From positions 1 through 5,826 of the forward strand of contig CAMOEU010000053.1 of the NCBI GenBank assembly GCA_946612575.1: DNA of 5,826 bases. The letters run 5' to 3'. The notes below the pieces were generated by a model. It made no database searches. It was not told where the DNA came from and saw nothing but the letters and a program-made list of their open reading frames with translations. Position numbers and translations under genes: made by a program. This DNA is from an uncultured Clostridia bacterium. GTDB lineage: Bacteria > Bacillota > Clostridia > Christensenellales > UBA1242. Below, piece after piece: positions 1 through 5,826 of this stretch (the first letter of the stretch is position 1; every line of letters starts with the position of its first letter).

Positions 1-1
1 A

Positions 2-1231
2 ATTCCTACACTTATATGGCTTGGAAGGGGCGGTGCATGGAATTATGGTGAAATGCCAGAGAATGTTCATTTGATACCAGCTGCGGACACAAAAAATGTT
101 TCAAATGGAGTGTCTAAGCAAGAAATGTATCAAGAATCTGCGAAATATGTTGGAGAATTGTATGAATTAAACAAGAATGCAAAATTCCATTTCTACTGTA
201 ATGATTACCATCCACTTGCATGGATGTTTATGTCACTTATTAATAATATCCCAACAGAAAATTTTGATGTGACACTTCTTTCTGATGGAACTGCATCAAA
301 ATATGTTTTGGATAGTGTTTTTGGTGAAGATAATGCTGTCGAAAAACTTGCTCAAATGACACAAAGATATAAAGAATTTAAACAAGAATTGAGAGATAAA
401 CACAATTACGAATACAAAACAAAAACAATTGGACCAAATGAAATAGCAAACTTCACACTTTGTATGCTTAATGATAATGAAATAGATGTGAAAATGTATT
501 ATACAGCATATAATTATATAAGTGCATTTGCAGGTCCAACAGAGATAAAAAATAATCTCACAGAATTGCAAACAAATGGAAAACTAATCAGAGCAAATCT
601 TGGAACTTGGCTTGCTGCAATGTCTGATGAAGAAAACGTTGCTCTTAAAAAATTGTATAAATTTAATGATGAAGTCTTTTCTGAAGCAACATCACAAGGA
701 AAGAAAATTGCTATGATTGTTGGAACAACAACACCAGGCGAAGTAGACTTTGAAGATTATACTAATGCAATCAGAACATATTATGGTGATGGATATGTTT
801 ATTATTATAAGGGGCATCCAGGAACACCAACACAATCAGATGCTGCTAAAGCAGAAAAACTTAAGAATATGGGGTTGATTGATGTTGATTCAACAATCGC
901 TGCAGAATTGATTTTCTTCTTTAATGATACAATTTTAGGAACAGGTTATAACTCATCAACATTCTCATCTTTGGAAGAGAATCAAGTTGGTGGAATTTGG
1001 AATTGTTCTTTTGAAGGAATCAATACAGAATATAAAGAAAAAGCTGATTTCGGAATTAAGAAAGTTGGACAAGATGATGCAACATATGGTTCTCTTATCG
1101 ACAATGACAGAAGTTATGTATTTGAATTTAAGGACACAACAGAATATGACATTGCAGTTTATAATGCTGTAAATAAAACATTAAAATATTATGCAAAAAA
1201 TTCTTTGAATCAATTTGAAATTGTTGATTAA
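2..1231 (+). CDS. GT80 family sialyltransferase-like glycosyltransferase, 5'-truncated by window edge
   Basis: The frame is open to the left edge, so the ATG at 53 is internal and 17 more codons precede it; 409 residues are visible. Landmarks match the GT80 family as I recall Pasteurella multocida PmST1: an SDG motif with Asp95 (catalytic-base position), FNDEV at 221-225, GTTT at 241-244, KGHP at 270-273 with His272, Glu302, and a Ser-Ser pair at 318-319 before the C-terminal region. In PmST1 the His, Glu and Ser-Ser residues contact CMP. GT80 enzymes have a GT-B fold and transfer sialic acid from CMP-sialic acid to galactose-type acceptors, usually making surface glycans. PmST1 has its Asp near residue 141, so roughly 45 or more N-terminal residues are probably missing here. 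The Trp after GTTT in PmST1 is Pro in this protein. Family membership is well supported; donor and acceptor are inferred. The stop is TAA, followed by a terminator. Confidence 0.82.
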   Translation: MPTLIWLGRGGAWNYGEMPENVHLIPAADTKNVSNGVSKQEMYQESAKYVGELYELNKNAKFHFYCNDYHPLAWMFMSLINNIPTENFDVTLLSDGTASKYVLDSVFGEDNAVEKLAQMTQRYKEFKQELRDKHNYEYKTKTIGPNEIANFTLCMLNDNEIDVKMYYTAYNYISAFAGPTEIKNNLTELQTNGKLIRANLGTWLAAMSDEENVALKKLYKFNDEVFSEATSQGKKIAMIVGTTTPGEVDFEDYTNAIRTYYGDGYVYYYKGHPGTPTQSDAAKAEKLKNMGLIDVDSTIAAELIFFFNDTILGTGYNSSTFSSLEENQVGGIWNCSFEGINTEYKEKADFGIKKVGQDDATYGSLIDNDRSYVFEFKDTTEYDIAVYNAVNKTLKYYAKNSLNQFEIVD

Positions 1232-1238
1232 TTAAAAC

Positions 1239-1265
1239 AAAAAATAGGCACTCGCCTATTTTTTT
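1239..1265. terminator. bidirectional intrinsic terminator between convergent genes
   Basis: An 11-bp perfect stem (1239-1249 with 1254-1264) has a core of TAGGC/GCCTA and the four-base loop ACTC. It is flanked by A-runs on the left and T-runs on the right, so it can end transcription from both strands. It lies 7 bases after the stop of the glycosyltransferase gene. Its right arm contains the TAG stop (1256-1258) and the last two Lys codons of the opposing nucleoside-hydrolase gene. Confidence 0.9.
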
Positions 1266-2296
1266 GTTGTCTTTTTTGTTTGCGAAACTTTTTTTGTTGT
1301 TTTTGCAGTTGTGGTTTTCTTTGTTTGTTTTTCCTCAGGTTCGTCTGCAAGATTTTTGTTGAATGTTTCGTTTGAAGTTTCAAAATTATTAAATTCGTTG
1401 AGTTTTTTGAAGAACAAATCAATAAACTTTTCTCTGTTTGCAGATTGAACAACATTGAAATATCCTCGTCTATCATAGTGACCAACAGTTGCACCGATGT
1501 TTACTTCTGTGTCAACATCAATAAATGCTTTTTTGAATGTGAAATATTCAGGGTGCATAAATGCAAAAAGTGCTGATAAGTCGCAGTTTGAAAGAATTTT
1601 TTCTTCGTAGTTTGGTTCCCAATAAGTTTCAAATGTTTTGGCAAGATATTTTCCAACAATGTTTGTGTTTTTGATTTGTTCGACTTGTTCTTCAGTGAAA
1701 TAATTTGTGTCTCTTCCAATTTTTGAAGGGCACAATGTGACTGGTATTTGTGACAAAACTGTCTTTTTGAAAGCAACTGCATCTGTGCGGATGTTGAATG
1801 AACGGTGATTTGGGTCGATTTTGATTCCATCAATAGATGCACCCATCATTACCACACCTTTGATAAGTCTTGTGACTGTAGGGTATTTCATCAAAAGATG
1901 AGCAAAGTTTGTGTGTGGTCCCAAAAGAAGAATTGTGACTTGATTTGGGTTTGCTTTTATCACTTCATACATTGCATCGGCACATTCTTTGTTTAATGGT
2001 TTGTGAGAAGTTGTTTTTGGTGGAATATAGTTTCCAAGTCCTTCTTCTCCGTGCAAAAAATAGGCAAATTCATCAGTGCCACCAAGTCTATGGTCATAAC
2101 CATTGACAACAGGAATGTTTTTCTTGAAAACATCAAGCAAGTGACACATATTTCTTGATGCTTTTTCAAGGTGAATGTTTCCGCCACCAACAGTGATGAG
2201 TTTTATATCAAATTTAGGTTCGTTTAATGCAAAAACAAGTGCTGCAGAATCGTCAACACCTGGATCTGTATCAATAATAATTTTCATCTTTTTCAT
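1256..2296 (-). CDS. Nucleoside hydrolase family (IUNH) protein with altered active site and Lys/Thr-rich tail
   Basis: A 346-residue protein. The N-terminal DTDPGVDD motif (residues 9-16) is the family's calcium- and ribose-binding loop. Further signatures are GGGN (37-40), GPHTN (126-130, normally GPLTN), VVMMGA (148-153), SFNI (166-169) and CD at 238-239. The family hydrolyses the N-glycosidic bond of ribonucleosides in the cytoplasm for base and ribose salvage. Three positions differ from classical members: the HD pair is Cys238-Asp239, the Glu of the EFNI motif is Ser166, and the upstream GN that helps hold the ribose 5'-OH is not apparent. Substrate may therefore differ. Residues 323-346 form a basic Lys/Thr tail (10 Lys, 9 Thr) after an acidic stretch, beyond the usual domain of about 310-320 residues. 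I chose the ATG at 2296 because GGAG lies 5 bases upstream and a promoter just before it; an in-frame TTG at 2347 lies inside the -35 box. The gene is monocistronic within the window. Confidence 0.88.
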   Translation of the reverse strand: MKKMKIIIDTDPGVDDSAALVFALNEPKFDIKLITVGGGNIHLEKASRNMCHLLDVFKKNIPVVNGYDHRLGGTDEFAYFLHGEEGLGNYIPPKTTSHKPLNKECADAMYEVIKANPNQVTILLLGPHTNFAHLLMKYPTVTRLIKGVVMMGASIDGIKIDPNHRSFNIRTDAVAFKKTVLSQIPVTLCPSKIGRDTNYFTEEQVEQIKNTNIVGKYLAKTFETYWEPNYEEKILSNCDLSALFAFMHPEYFTFKKAFIDVDTEVNIGATVGHYDRRGYFNVVQSANREKFIDLFFKKLNEFNNFETSNETFNKNLADEPEEKQTKKTTTAKTTKKVSQTKKTTKK

Positions 2297-2301
2297 AAAT
2301 G

Positions 2302-2305
2302 CTCC
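2302..2305 (-). promoter_or_regulatory. Ribosome-binding site of the nucleoside hydrolase gene
   Basis: GGAG (CTCC on the + strand) sits 5 bases before the ATG at 2296. It decides this start over the later in-frame ATG at 2287, whose spacing would be 14 bases. Confidence 0.8.
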
Positions 2306-2318
2306 AATATACTTTTCC

Positions 2319-2347
2319 ATTATATACATTTTTGTTTCATTTTGCAA
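2319..2347 (-). promoter_or_regulatory. Sigma-A-type promoter of the nucleoside hydrolase gene
   Basis: On the - strand there is a -35 box TTGCAA (2342-2347, 4 of 6 matches to consensus), a 17-base spacer and a perfect -10 box TATAAT (2319-2324). Transcription would start near 2312, giving a 5' leader of about 16 bases that contains the GGAG box. The -35 box lies in the 10-bp palindrome TTTTGCAAAA (2340-2349), which could be chance or a small operator. Confidence 0.8.
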
Positions 2348-2366
2348 AAGTTTTTGCTTAAAAGTT

Positions 2367-2394
2367 TTGTTTTTTGTTTTTATTGTGATATTAT
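2367..2394 (+). promoter_or_regulatory. Probable extended -10 promoter of the membrane protein-leuS operon
   Basis: An extended -10 element, TG-A-TATTAT (TG at 2386-2387, TATTAT at 2389-2394), is preceded at 16 bases by a weak -35, TTGTTT (2367-2372, 3 of 6 matches). A start 7 bases past the -10 falls at about 2401, the A of the ATG of the next gene. It diverges from the nucleoside-hydrolase promoter in the same roughly 100-base gap. No Shine-Dalgarno sequence lies between the -10 and the ATG. Confidence 0.55.
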
Positions 2395-2400
2395 ATTCAT

Positions 2401-3111
2401 ATGGAAAATAAGAAGATAAATGTATTTAAAATGATTGCAAGCCTATTGTTTGCGATTTTAATTTTGGGAGCATATGCTTACCACATTTGGAAAGGGGAGC
2501 CTTTTGACCAGCCATTCCTATATTTTGGTGCGGTTGGTGCTTGTATGCTTTTCTCTTTGATTTTTGTAAGTGGAAATGCTAAGAAAATTCTAATTACTTT
2601 GGCACTTGCACTGACAGTTGTTGCGGACTACTTCTTGGTTTTGAATGCTTCAGAACCTAACAAAGAAATTGGTCTATATGTTTTTTGTGGAGTTCAATTT
2701 ATCTATCTTATCTACAGTCTTATTATCACAAAAAGCAATTTTGCAAGAGCATTAAACTTTGGAAGCAGAGTTGGACTTAGTGTTGCTGCGGTATTGTTTT
2801 TGCCAAGATATTTCACACTAACCACAATGCAAATTGTTTCTGTGATTTATATTGTAAATTCACTTATCACATTGATCACACTTGCTGTGCATATGAAAAC
2901 TGAATGGATAACATTTTTAGGATTCTTGCTCTTCTTTGCATGTGATGTTTTTGTTGGACTAAACAATGGCGGTATAGAAATCCTTGGCCTAACAGGTGGA
3001 TTTGTTGATTTTATTCAAACATATGATATTGCATTCTTCTGTTATATACCTGGACTGTTTTTGATTTCACTGTCATCAGTTTGGGCGAATAAAACAAAAA
3101 AGAATGACTAG
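2401..3111 (+). CDS. Eight-helix membrane protein, YhhN/TMEM86-like
   Basis: A 236-residue integral membrane protein with about eight hydrophobic helices, near residues 10-29, 38-57, 62-82, 89-109, 122-136, 141-163, 168-186 and 210-226. The layout resembles the YhhN/TMEM86 (lysoplasmalogenase-like) family, usually 200-230 residues. An Asp lies at the end of helix 3 (VADYFLVL, Asp76), then a GLYVFCGVQFIYLIY segment, a second Asp in GFLLFFACDVFVGL (Asp182), and a last helix beginning YIPGLFLISLS. Eukaryotic TMEM86 proteins cleave the vinyl-ether bond of lysoplasmalogens; the role of most bacterial members is unknown, so no substrate is assigned. The classical Gly before the first Asp is Ala here, which weakens the match. 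The ATG at 2401 has no ribosome-binding site and may begin a leaderless message; a second in-frame ATG at 2431 also lacks one. The TAG stop is 14 bases before leuS, so the two genes are probably co-transcribed. The C-terminus is Lys-rich, consistent with a cytoplasmic end. Confidence 0.65.
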   Translation: MENKKINVFKMIASLLFAILILGAYAYHIWKGEPFDQPFLYFGAVGACMLFSLIFVSGNAKKILITLALALTVVADYFLVLNASEPNKEIGLYVFCGVQFIYLIYSLIITKSNFARALNFGSRVGLSVAAVLFLPRYFTLTTMQIVSVIYIVNSLITLITLAVHMKTEWITFLGFLLFFACDVFVGLNNGGIEILGLTGGFVDFIQTYDIAFFCYIPGLFLISLSSVWANKTKKND

Positions 3112-3115
3112 ATTT

Positions 3116-3119
3116 GGAG
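3116..3119 (+). promoter_or_regulatory. Ribosome-binding site of leuS
   Basis: GGAG sits 6 bases before the ATG at 3126, inside the 14-base gap after the upstream stop codon. It rules out the in-frame TTG at 3114, which overlaps this box. Confidence 0.85.
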
Positions 3120-3125
3120 TTTATT

Positions 3126-5552
3126 ATGGATTTTGTTGGTATTGAAAAAAAATGGAACGAAAAGTGGGAAAAAGATAATTTATATAAATTTGATGATAAA
3201 AAATTAGACAAAAAATTCTATTTGCTTGAAATGTTTTCTTATCCAAGTGCTGCAAGTTTGCACCTTGGTCACTGGTGGAATTTTGGCTTGTCAGACAGTT
3301 TTGGCAGATTTAAGAGATTGCAAGGATATAATGTCTTCCAACCTATGGGTTTTGATGCATTTGGTCTTCCTGCAGAAAACTATGCTCTCAAAACAGGTAT
3401 TCATCCAGAAGACAGCACAAGAAAAAACATCTCTTTGATGGAAAAACAACTTAGAGAACTTGGTGCGACTTTCAACTGGGAATATGAACTTGTCACATGC
3501 AACAAGGATTATTATAAATGGACTCAATGGATTTTTGTTCAACTCTTTAAGAAGGGGCTTGCTTATCAGAAGGAAGCTCTTGTAAATTTCTGTCCTACTT
3601 GCAACACTATTATTGCAAACGAACAAGTTGTTAATGGTCACTGCGAAAGATGTGACAGTGAAGTTCAACACAAAAATATGAGACAATGGTTTTTCAAAAT
3701 CACAGAATATGCTGACAGACTTTTGAGCGGGCTTGACACAATTGATTGGCCAGAAAAAACCAAGACTTTGCAAAGAAATTGGATTGGAAAATCAGTCGGT
3801 GCGGAAGTTGATTTTGCACTTGAAAGTGGCGAAAAACTCACTGTTTTCACATCTAGAGCAGACACTCTTTTTGGTGTTTCTTTCCTTGTTATTGCACCTG
3901 AAAATCCTTTGGTGTCAAAGCTTGTCACAAAAGAAAACAAGAAGGCTGTAGAAAAATATATTTCTGATGCTCAAAAGAAGGATGAAATTGAAAGAACAAG
4001 CACAACTTCTCCAAAAACTGGTGTGTTTACGGGAAGTTATGTGACAAATCCTTTGACAGGAGATAAAGTGCCTGTGTTTGTTGCTGATTATGTTATTGCA
4101 ACATATGCAACAGGTGTTGTTATGGGTGTTGGTGCTCATGACGAAAGAGATTTTGATTTCGCAAAGAAATATAATCTTGAAATAAAGAGAGTTATCAATC
4201 AAAAAGATGGAAAAACTTCTCAATTGCCATATACAGATTATGGTGTGCTTTGCAACAGTGGAGAGTTTGATGGACTTTCTTCTGCAGATGCAAAAATCAA
4301 GATTGTTGAGAAACTTGAAAAACTTGGTAAGGGCAGATTTAAAACAAATTATCGTCTTAGAGATTGGTCTGTTGCTAGACAAAGATATTGGGGATGCCCA
4401 ATTCCTATTATTCACTGTCCAAAATGTGGTGCGGTGCCAGTTCCTGAAAAGGATTTGCCTGTTGTTTTGCCACATATAAGTGATTATAAGCCAGATGGCG
4501 AAGGCCCACTTGGAAAGTGTGCTGACTTTATGAATACAACTTGCCCTGTCTGTGGGGGAAAGGCAAGAAGAGAAGCTGACACAATGGACACATTTGTTGA
4601 TTCTTCATTCTATATGCTTAGATATCCAGAAGCACAACACAATGACAAGGAAATCTTCAACAGAGCCTATGTTGACAAAATGCTTCCAGTAGATTGTTAT
4701 GTTGGTGGGGTTGAGCATGCAACTGGACACCTTTTGTATTCGAGATTCATCACAATGTTTTTGCACGATTTGGGTGTTTTGGATTTTGACGAACCATTTA
4801 AGAGACTTATTCACCAAGGGATGATTTTGGGTCCAGATGGAAGAAAAATGAGTAAGAGAAATGGCTCTAAGACTGCTGATGACTATGTTAAGGAATTTGG
4901 TAGTGATGCTCTTAGACTTCATATGATGTTTTCTTTGAAATATATTGAAGGCGGCCCTTGGTCTGATGACGGAATCAAACACATGAAAGCCTTTATGGAA
5001 AGAATTGAACGAATCTGTCTTAAGTGGTCAAAACTTGATGGAGAGTCTAAAACTTGCAGTGGCGACAAAGATCTTGAATATGCACTTCATAGAGCAATTA
5101 AAGATGTCGCTGAAAATATGGAAACATTCAGCTTTAATGTTGCGGTAGCCAGAATTATGGAACTTGTGAATGCAATGTATAAATACGATACTCTTGCAGA
5201 CAAAAATGTTGCTCTTTGCAAGGAAACTGTCAAAGATTTGTTGATTTTGCTTGCACCAGCAGCACCACACTTCACAGAAGAAATGTGGGAGGCTATTGGT
5301 GAAAAGTATTCAATTCACAACCAACATTATCCAGAATATGATGCAAAGAAAACTGTTCTTTCTACTGTTGAGATTGCAGTGCAAGTAAACAGCAAGATTG
5401 TTTCAAGAATTGAAATTGAAACAGGACTTTCAAATGATGATATTCTTAAAGTTGCAAAAGCAGATGAGAAGGTGAGTGCTTCTCTTGCAGGTAAGACAAT
5501 TGTCAAAGAAATTGTTGTGCCAAACAGAATTGTGAATATCATTGTTAAATAA
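3126..5552 (+). CDS. leuS: Leucine--tRNA ligase (leucyl-tRNA synthetase)
   Basis: A complete class Ia synthetase of 808 residues, near the 804 of Bacillus subtilis. It charges tRNA-Leu with leucine in the cytoplasm. Order of parts: HIGH-type motif HLGH at 46-49; GFDAFGLPAENYA at 75-87; a zinc module with Cys156, 159, 173 and 176; WIGKS at 219-223; the CP1 editing domain, with TSRADTLFG at 242-250 and AHDERDF at 337-343; WSVARQRYWG near 414-423; a second Cys set at 431, 434, 473 and 476; DTMDTFVDSS at 485-494; GGVEHATGHLLYSRF at 527-541; the KMSKR loop at 574-578; then the anticodon-binding helices and a C-terminal domain. The leucine-specific insertion before KMSKS in E. coli LeuRS is absent. 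Several motifs are unusual: HLGHWWNFG instead of HVGHPxGY, KMSKR instead of KMSKS, and GVGAHDERD instead of AVPAHDERD. Catalytic and editing Asp/Thr positions look intact, so it should be active. It is the second gene of an operon with the membrane protein; no T-box leader is visible. Identity is certain. Confidence 0.98.
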   Translation: MDFVGIEKKWNEKWEKDNLYKFDDKKLDKKFYLLEMFSYPSAASLHLGHWWNFGLSDSFGRFKRLQGYNVFQPMGFDAFGLPAENYALKTGIHPEDSTRKNISLMEKQLRELGATFNWEYELVTCNKDYYKWTQWIFVQLFKKGLAYQKEALVNFCPTCNTIIANEQVVNGHCERCDSEVQHKNMRQWFFKITEYADRLLSGLDTIDWPEKTKTLQRNWIGKSVGAEVDFALESGEKLTVFTSRADTLFGVSFLVIAPENPLVSKLVTKENKKAVEKYISDAQKKDEIERTSTTSPKTGVFTGSYVTNPLTGDKVPVFVADYVIATYATGVVMGVGAHDERDFDFAKKYNLEIKRVINQKDGKTSQLPYTDYGVLCNSGEFDGLSSADAKIKIVEKLEKLGKGRFKTNYRLRDWSVARQRYWGCPIPIIHCPKCGAVPVPEKDLPVVLPHISDYKPDGEGPLGKCADFMNTTCPVCGGKARREADTMDTFVDSSFYMLRYPEAQHNDKEIFNRAYVDKMLPVDCYVGGVEHATGHLLYSRFITMFLHDLGVLDFDEPFKRLIHQGMILGPDGRKMSKRNGSKTADDYVKEFGSDALRLHMMFSLKYIEGGPWSDDGIKHMKAFMERIERICLKWSKLDGESKTCSGDKDLEYALHRAIKDVAENMETFSFNVAVARIMELVNAMYKYDTLADKNVALCKETVKDLLILLAPAAPHFTEEMWEAIGEKYSIHNQHYPEYDAKKTVLSTVEIAVQVNSKIVSRIEIETGLSNDDILKVAKADEKVSASLAGKTIVKEIVVPNRIVNIIVK

Positions 5553-5566
5553 GTTTTTAGACAATA

Positions 5567-5596
5567 AAAAAAGAAGTCGATTTCGACTTCTTTTTT
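5567..5596. terminator. bidirectional intrinsic terminator after leuS
   Basis: A 13-bp perfect stem (5567-5579 with 5584-5596) has a GAAGTCG/CGACTTC core, the loop ATTT, and A/T runs at both ends. It begins 14 bases past the leuS stop and ends 11 bases before the stop of the convergent - strand gene, so it can serve both. Confidence 0.92.
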
Positions 5597-5607
5597 GTTT
5601 ATAGAGA

Positions 5608-5826
5608 TTATTCGTTTTCTCCGTTTTCTTCTGTTTCATCAGAAACTGGAGCGATAACATCAGCTGCCTTCTTTTCTTTGTTTGCTTCAACAATGTTTTT
5701 GTAAACAATGTCAACCATATTTTTTGCAACAGCAACTGAATCTTCATTTTCAAGTTCGATTGTGACTGGTTTTTCTTTGATCTTAACTGCTTTTTCTGCC
5801 AATGAGTAGTTTTTGAGTTCTGAGCT
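5608..5826 (-). CDS. Unrecognised protein, C-terminal 72 residues only (5' end outside window)
   Basis: The frame is open to the right edge with no ATG. A TTG at 5802 is possible but has no clear ribosome-binding site, so I take this as the 3' end of a longer gene. The visible protein begins SSELKNYSLAEKAVKIKEKP, has a central stretch likely to be helical (VAVAKNMVDIVYKNIVEANK), and ends in an acidic, probably disordered tail (SDETEENGENE) before a TAA stop. I recognise no family or catalytic motif. It converges on leuS and shares its terminator. That this is a real gene is supported by the terminator placement and the codon-like composition of the frame; function is unknown. Confidence 0.6.
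   Translation of the reverse strand, partial: SSELKNYSLAEKAVKIKEKPVTIELENEDSVAVAKNMVDIVYKNIVEANKEKKAADVIAPVSDETEENGENE

Noticed and set aside
53..55. ATG at 53 as the start of the glycosyltransferase gene
   Set aside because: The frame is open for 17 codons to the left edge, no ribosome-binding site precedes this ATG, and GT80 proteins have more N-terminal sequence before the catalytic Asp.
1228..1494. 88-codon - strand frame at the end of the nucleoside hydrolase
   Set aside because: It is a frame-shifted reading of the repetitive Lys/Thr tail. The family motifs are in the other frame, so I see no frameshift.
2297..2347. TTG at 2347 as the start of the nucleoside hydrolase
   Set aside because: It lies inside the -35 box, upstream of the predicted transcription start, and would add a stretch not seen in the family; the ATG at 2296 has a well-placed GGAG.
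3114..3125. TTG at 3114 as the start of leuS
   Set aside because: It overlaps the GGAG that serves the ATG at 3126, and the extra four residues are not part of the LeuRS N-terminus.
3915..4475. 186-codon open frame on the - strand inside leuS
   Set aside because: It is fully antisense to a certain gene, and its Cys/Ile/Asn/Phe-rich composition is typical of a shadow frame. The same applies to 3291-3773, 4605-4982 and the other frames inside leuS.
5430..5753. 107-codon - strand frame across the leuS end and terminator
   Set aside because: It crosses the terminator hairpin, overlaps leuS and the right-edge gene in another frame, and its Lys/Leu/Gln-rich text matches no protein pattern.
1..5826. 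Recoding of TGA as Trp
   Set aside because: None of the five visible stops is TGA, but every Trp in conserved motifs is TGG and no gene needs read-through. Five stops are too few to argue from.
1..5826. CRISPR array, insertion sequence, attachment site, tRNA/rRNA or riboswitch
   Set aside because: Almost all bases are in the listed genes, and the only sizeable gap (2297-2400) is explained by promoters. I saw no regular repeats, terminal inverted repeats or RNA gene landmarks.

Overview
This is a gene-dense, AT-rich window (about one third G+C by eye) from a low-GC bacterium. AGA dominates the arginine codons, every tryptophan I translated is TGG, and the readable ribosome-binding sites are short GGAG boxes, so the standard bacterial code fits. 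The style of the leucyl-tRNA synthetase and the short intergenic hairpins suggest a Bacillota-type organism, perhaps a gut Clostridia lineage. That assignment is inference and I cannot name a genus.

Layout from left to right. (1) The 3' part of a glycosyltransferase gene on the + strand, cut by the left edge. It carries the motifs of family GT80 sialyltransferases. (2) A bidirectional hairpin terminator shared with the next, convergent gene. (3) A nucleoside-hydrolase-family gene on the - strand, with altered active-site residues and a Lys/Thr-rich C-terminal tail. (4) A roughly 100-base divergent promoter region with a strong sigma-A-like promoter facing left and a weaker extended -10 promoter facing right. 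The right-facing one sits so close to its gene that the message may be leaderless. (5) A two-gene + strand operon: an eight-helix membrane protein resembling the YhhN/TMEM86 family, then 14 bases later leuS (leucyl-tRNA synthetase, complete). (6) A second bidirectional terminator. (7) The 3' end of an unrecognised - strand gene with an acidic tail, cut by the right edge.

The genes do not form one obvious pathway. The GT80 enzyme would use CMP-sialic acid (or a related nonulosonate) to decorate a surface glycan. The nucleoside hydrolase belongs to a salvage family, but its pocket is divergent. YhhN-like proteins act on or in membranes, and LeuRS is housekeeping. I saw no mobile element, CRISPR array, tRNA, rRNA, riboswitch or T-box, and no convincing new multi-gene system. 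The most notable points are the GT80-like enzyme in a low-GC bacterium, the substituted nucleoside-hydrolase active site, the possible leaderless start, and the divergent LeuRS motifs.
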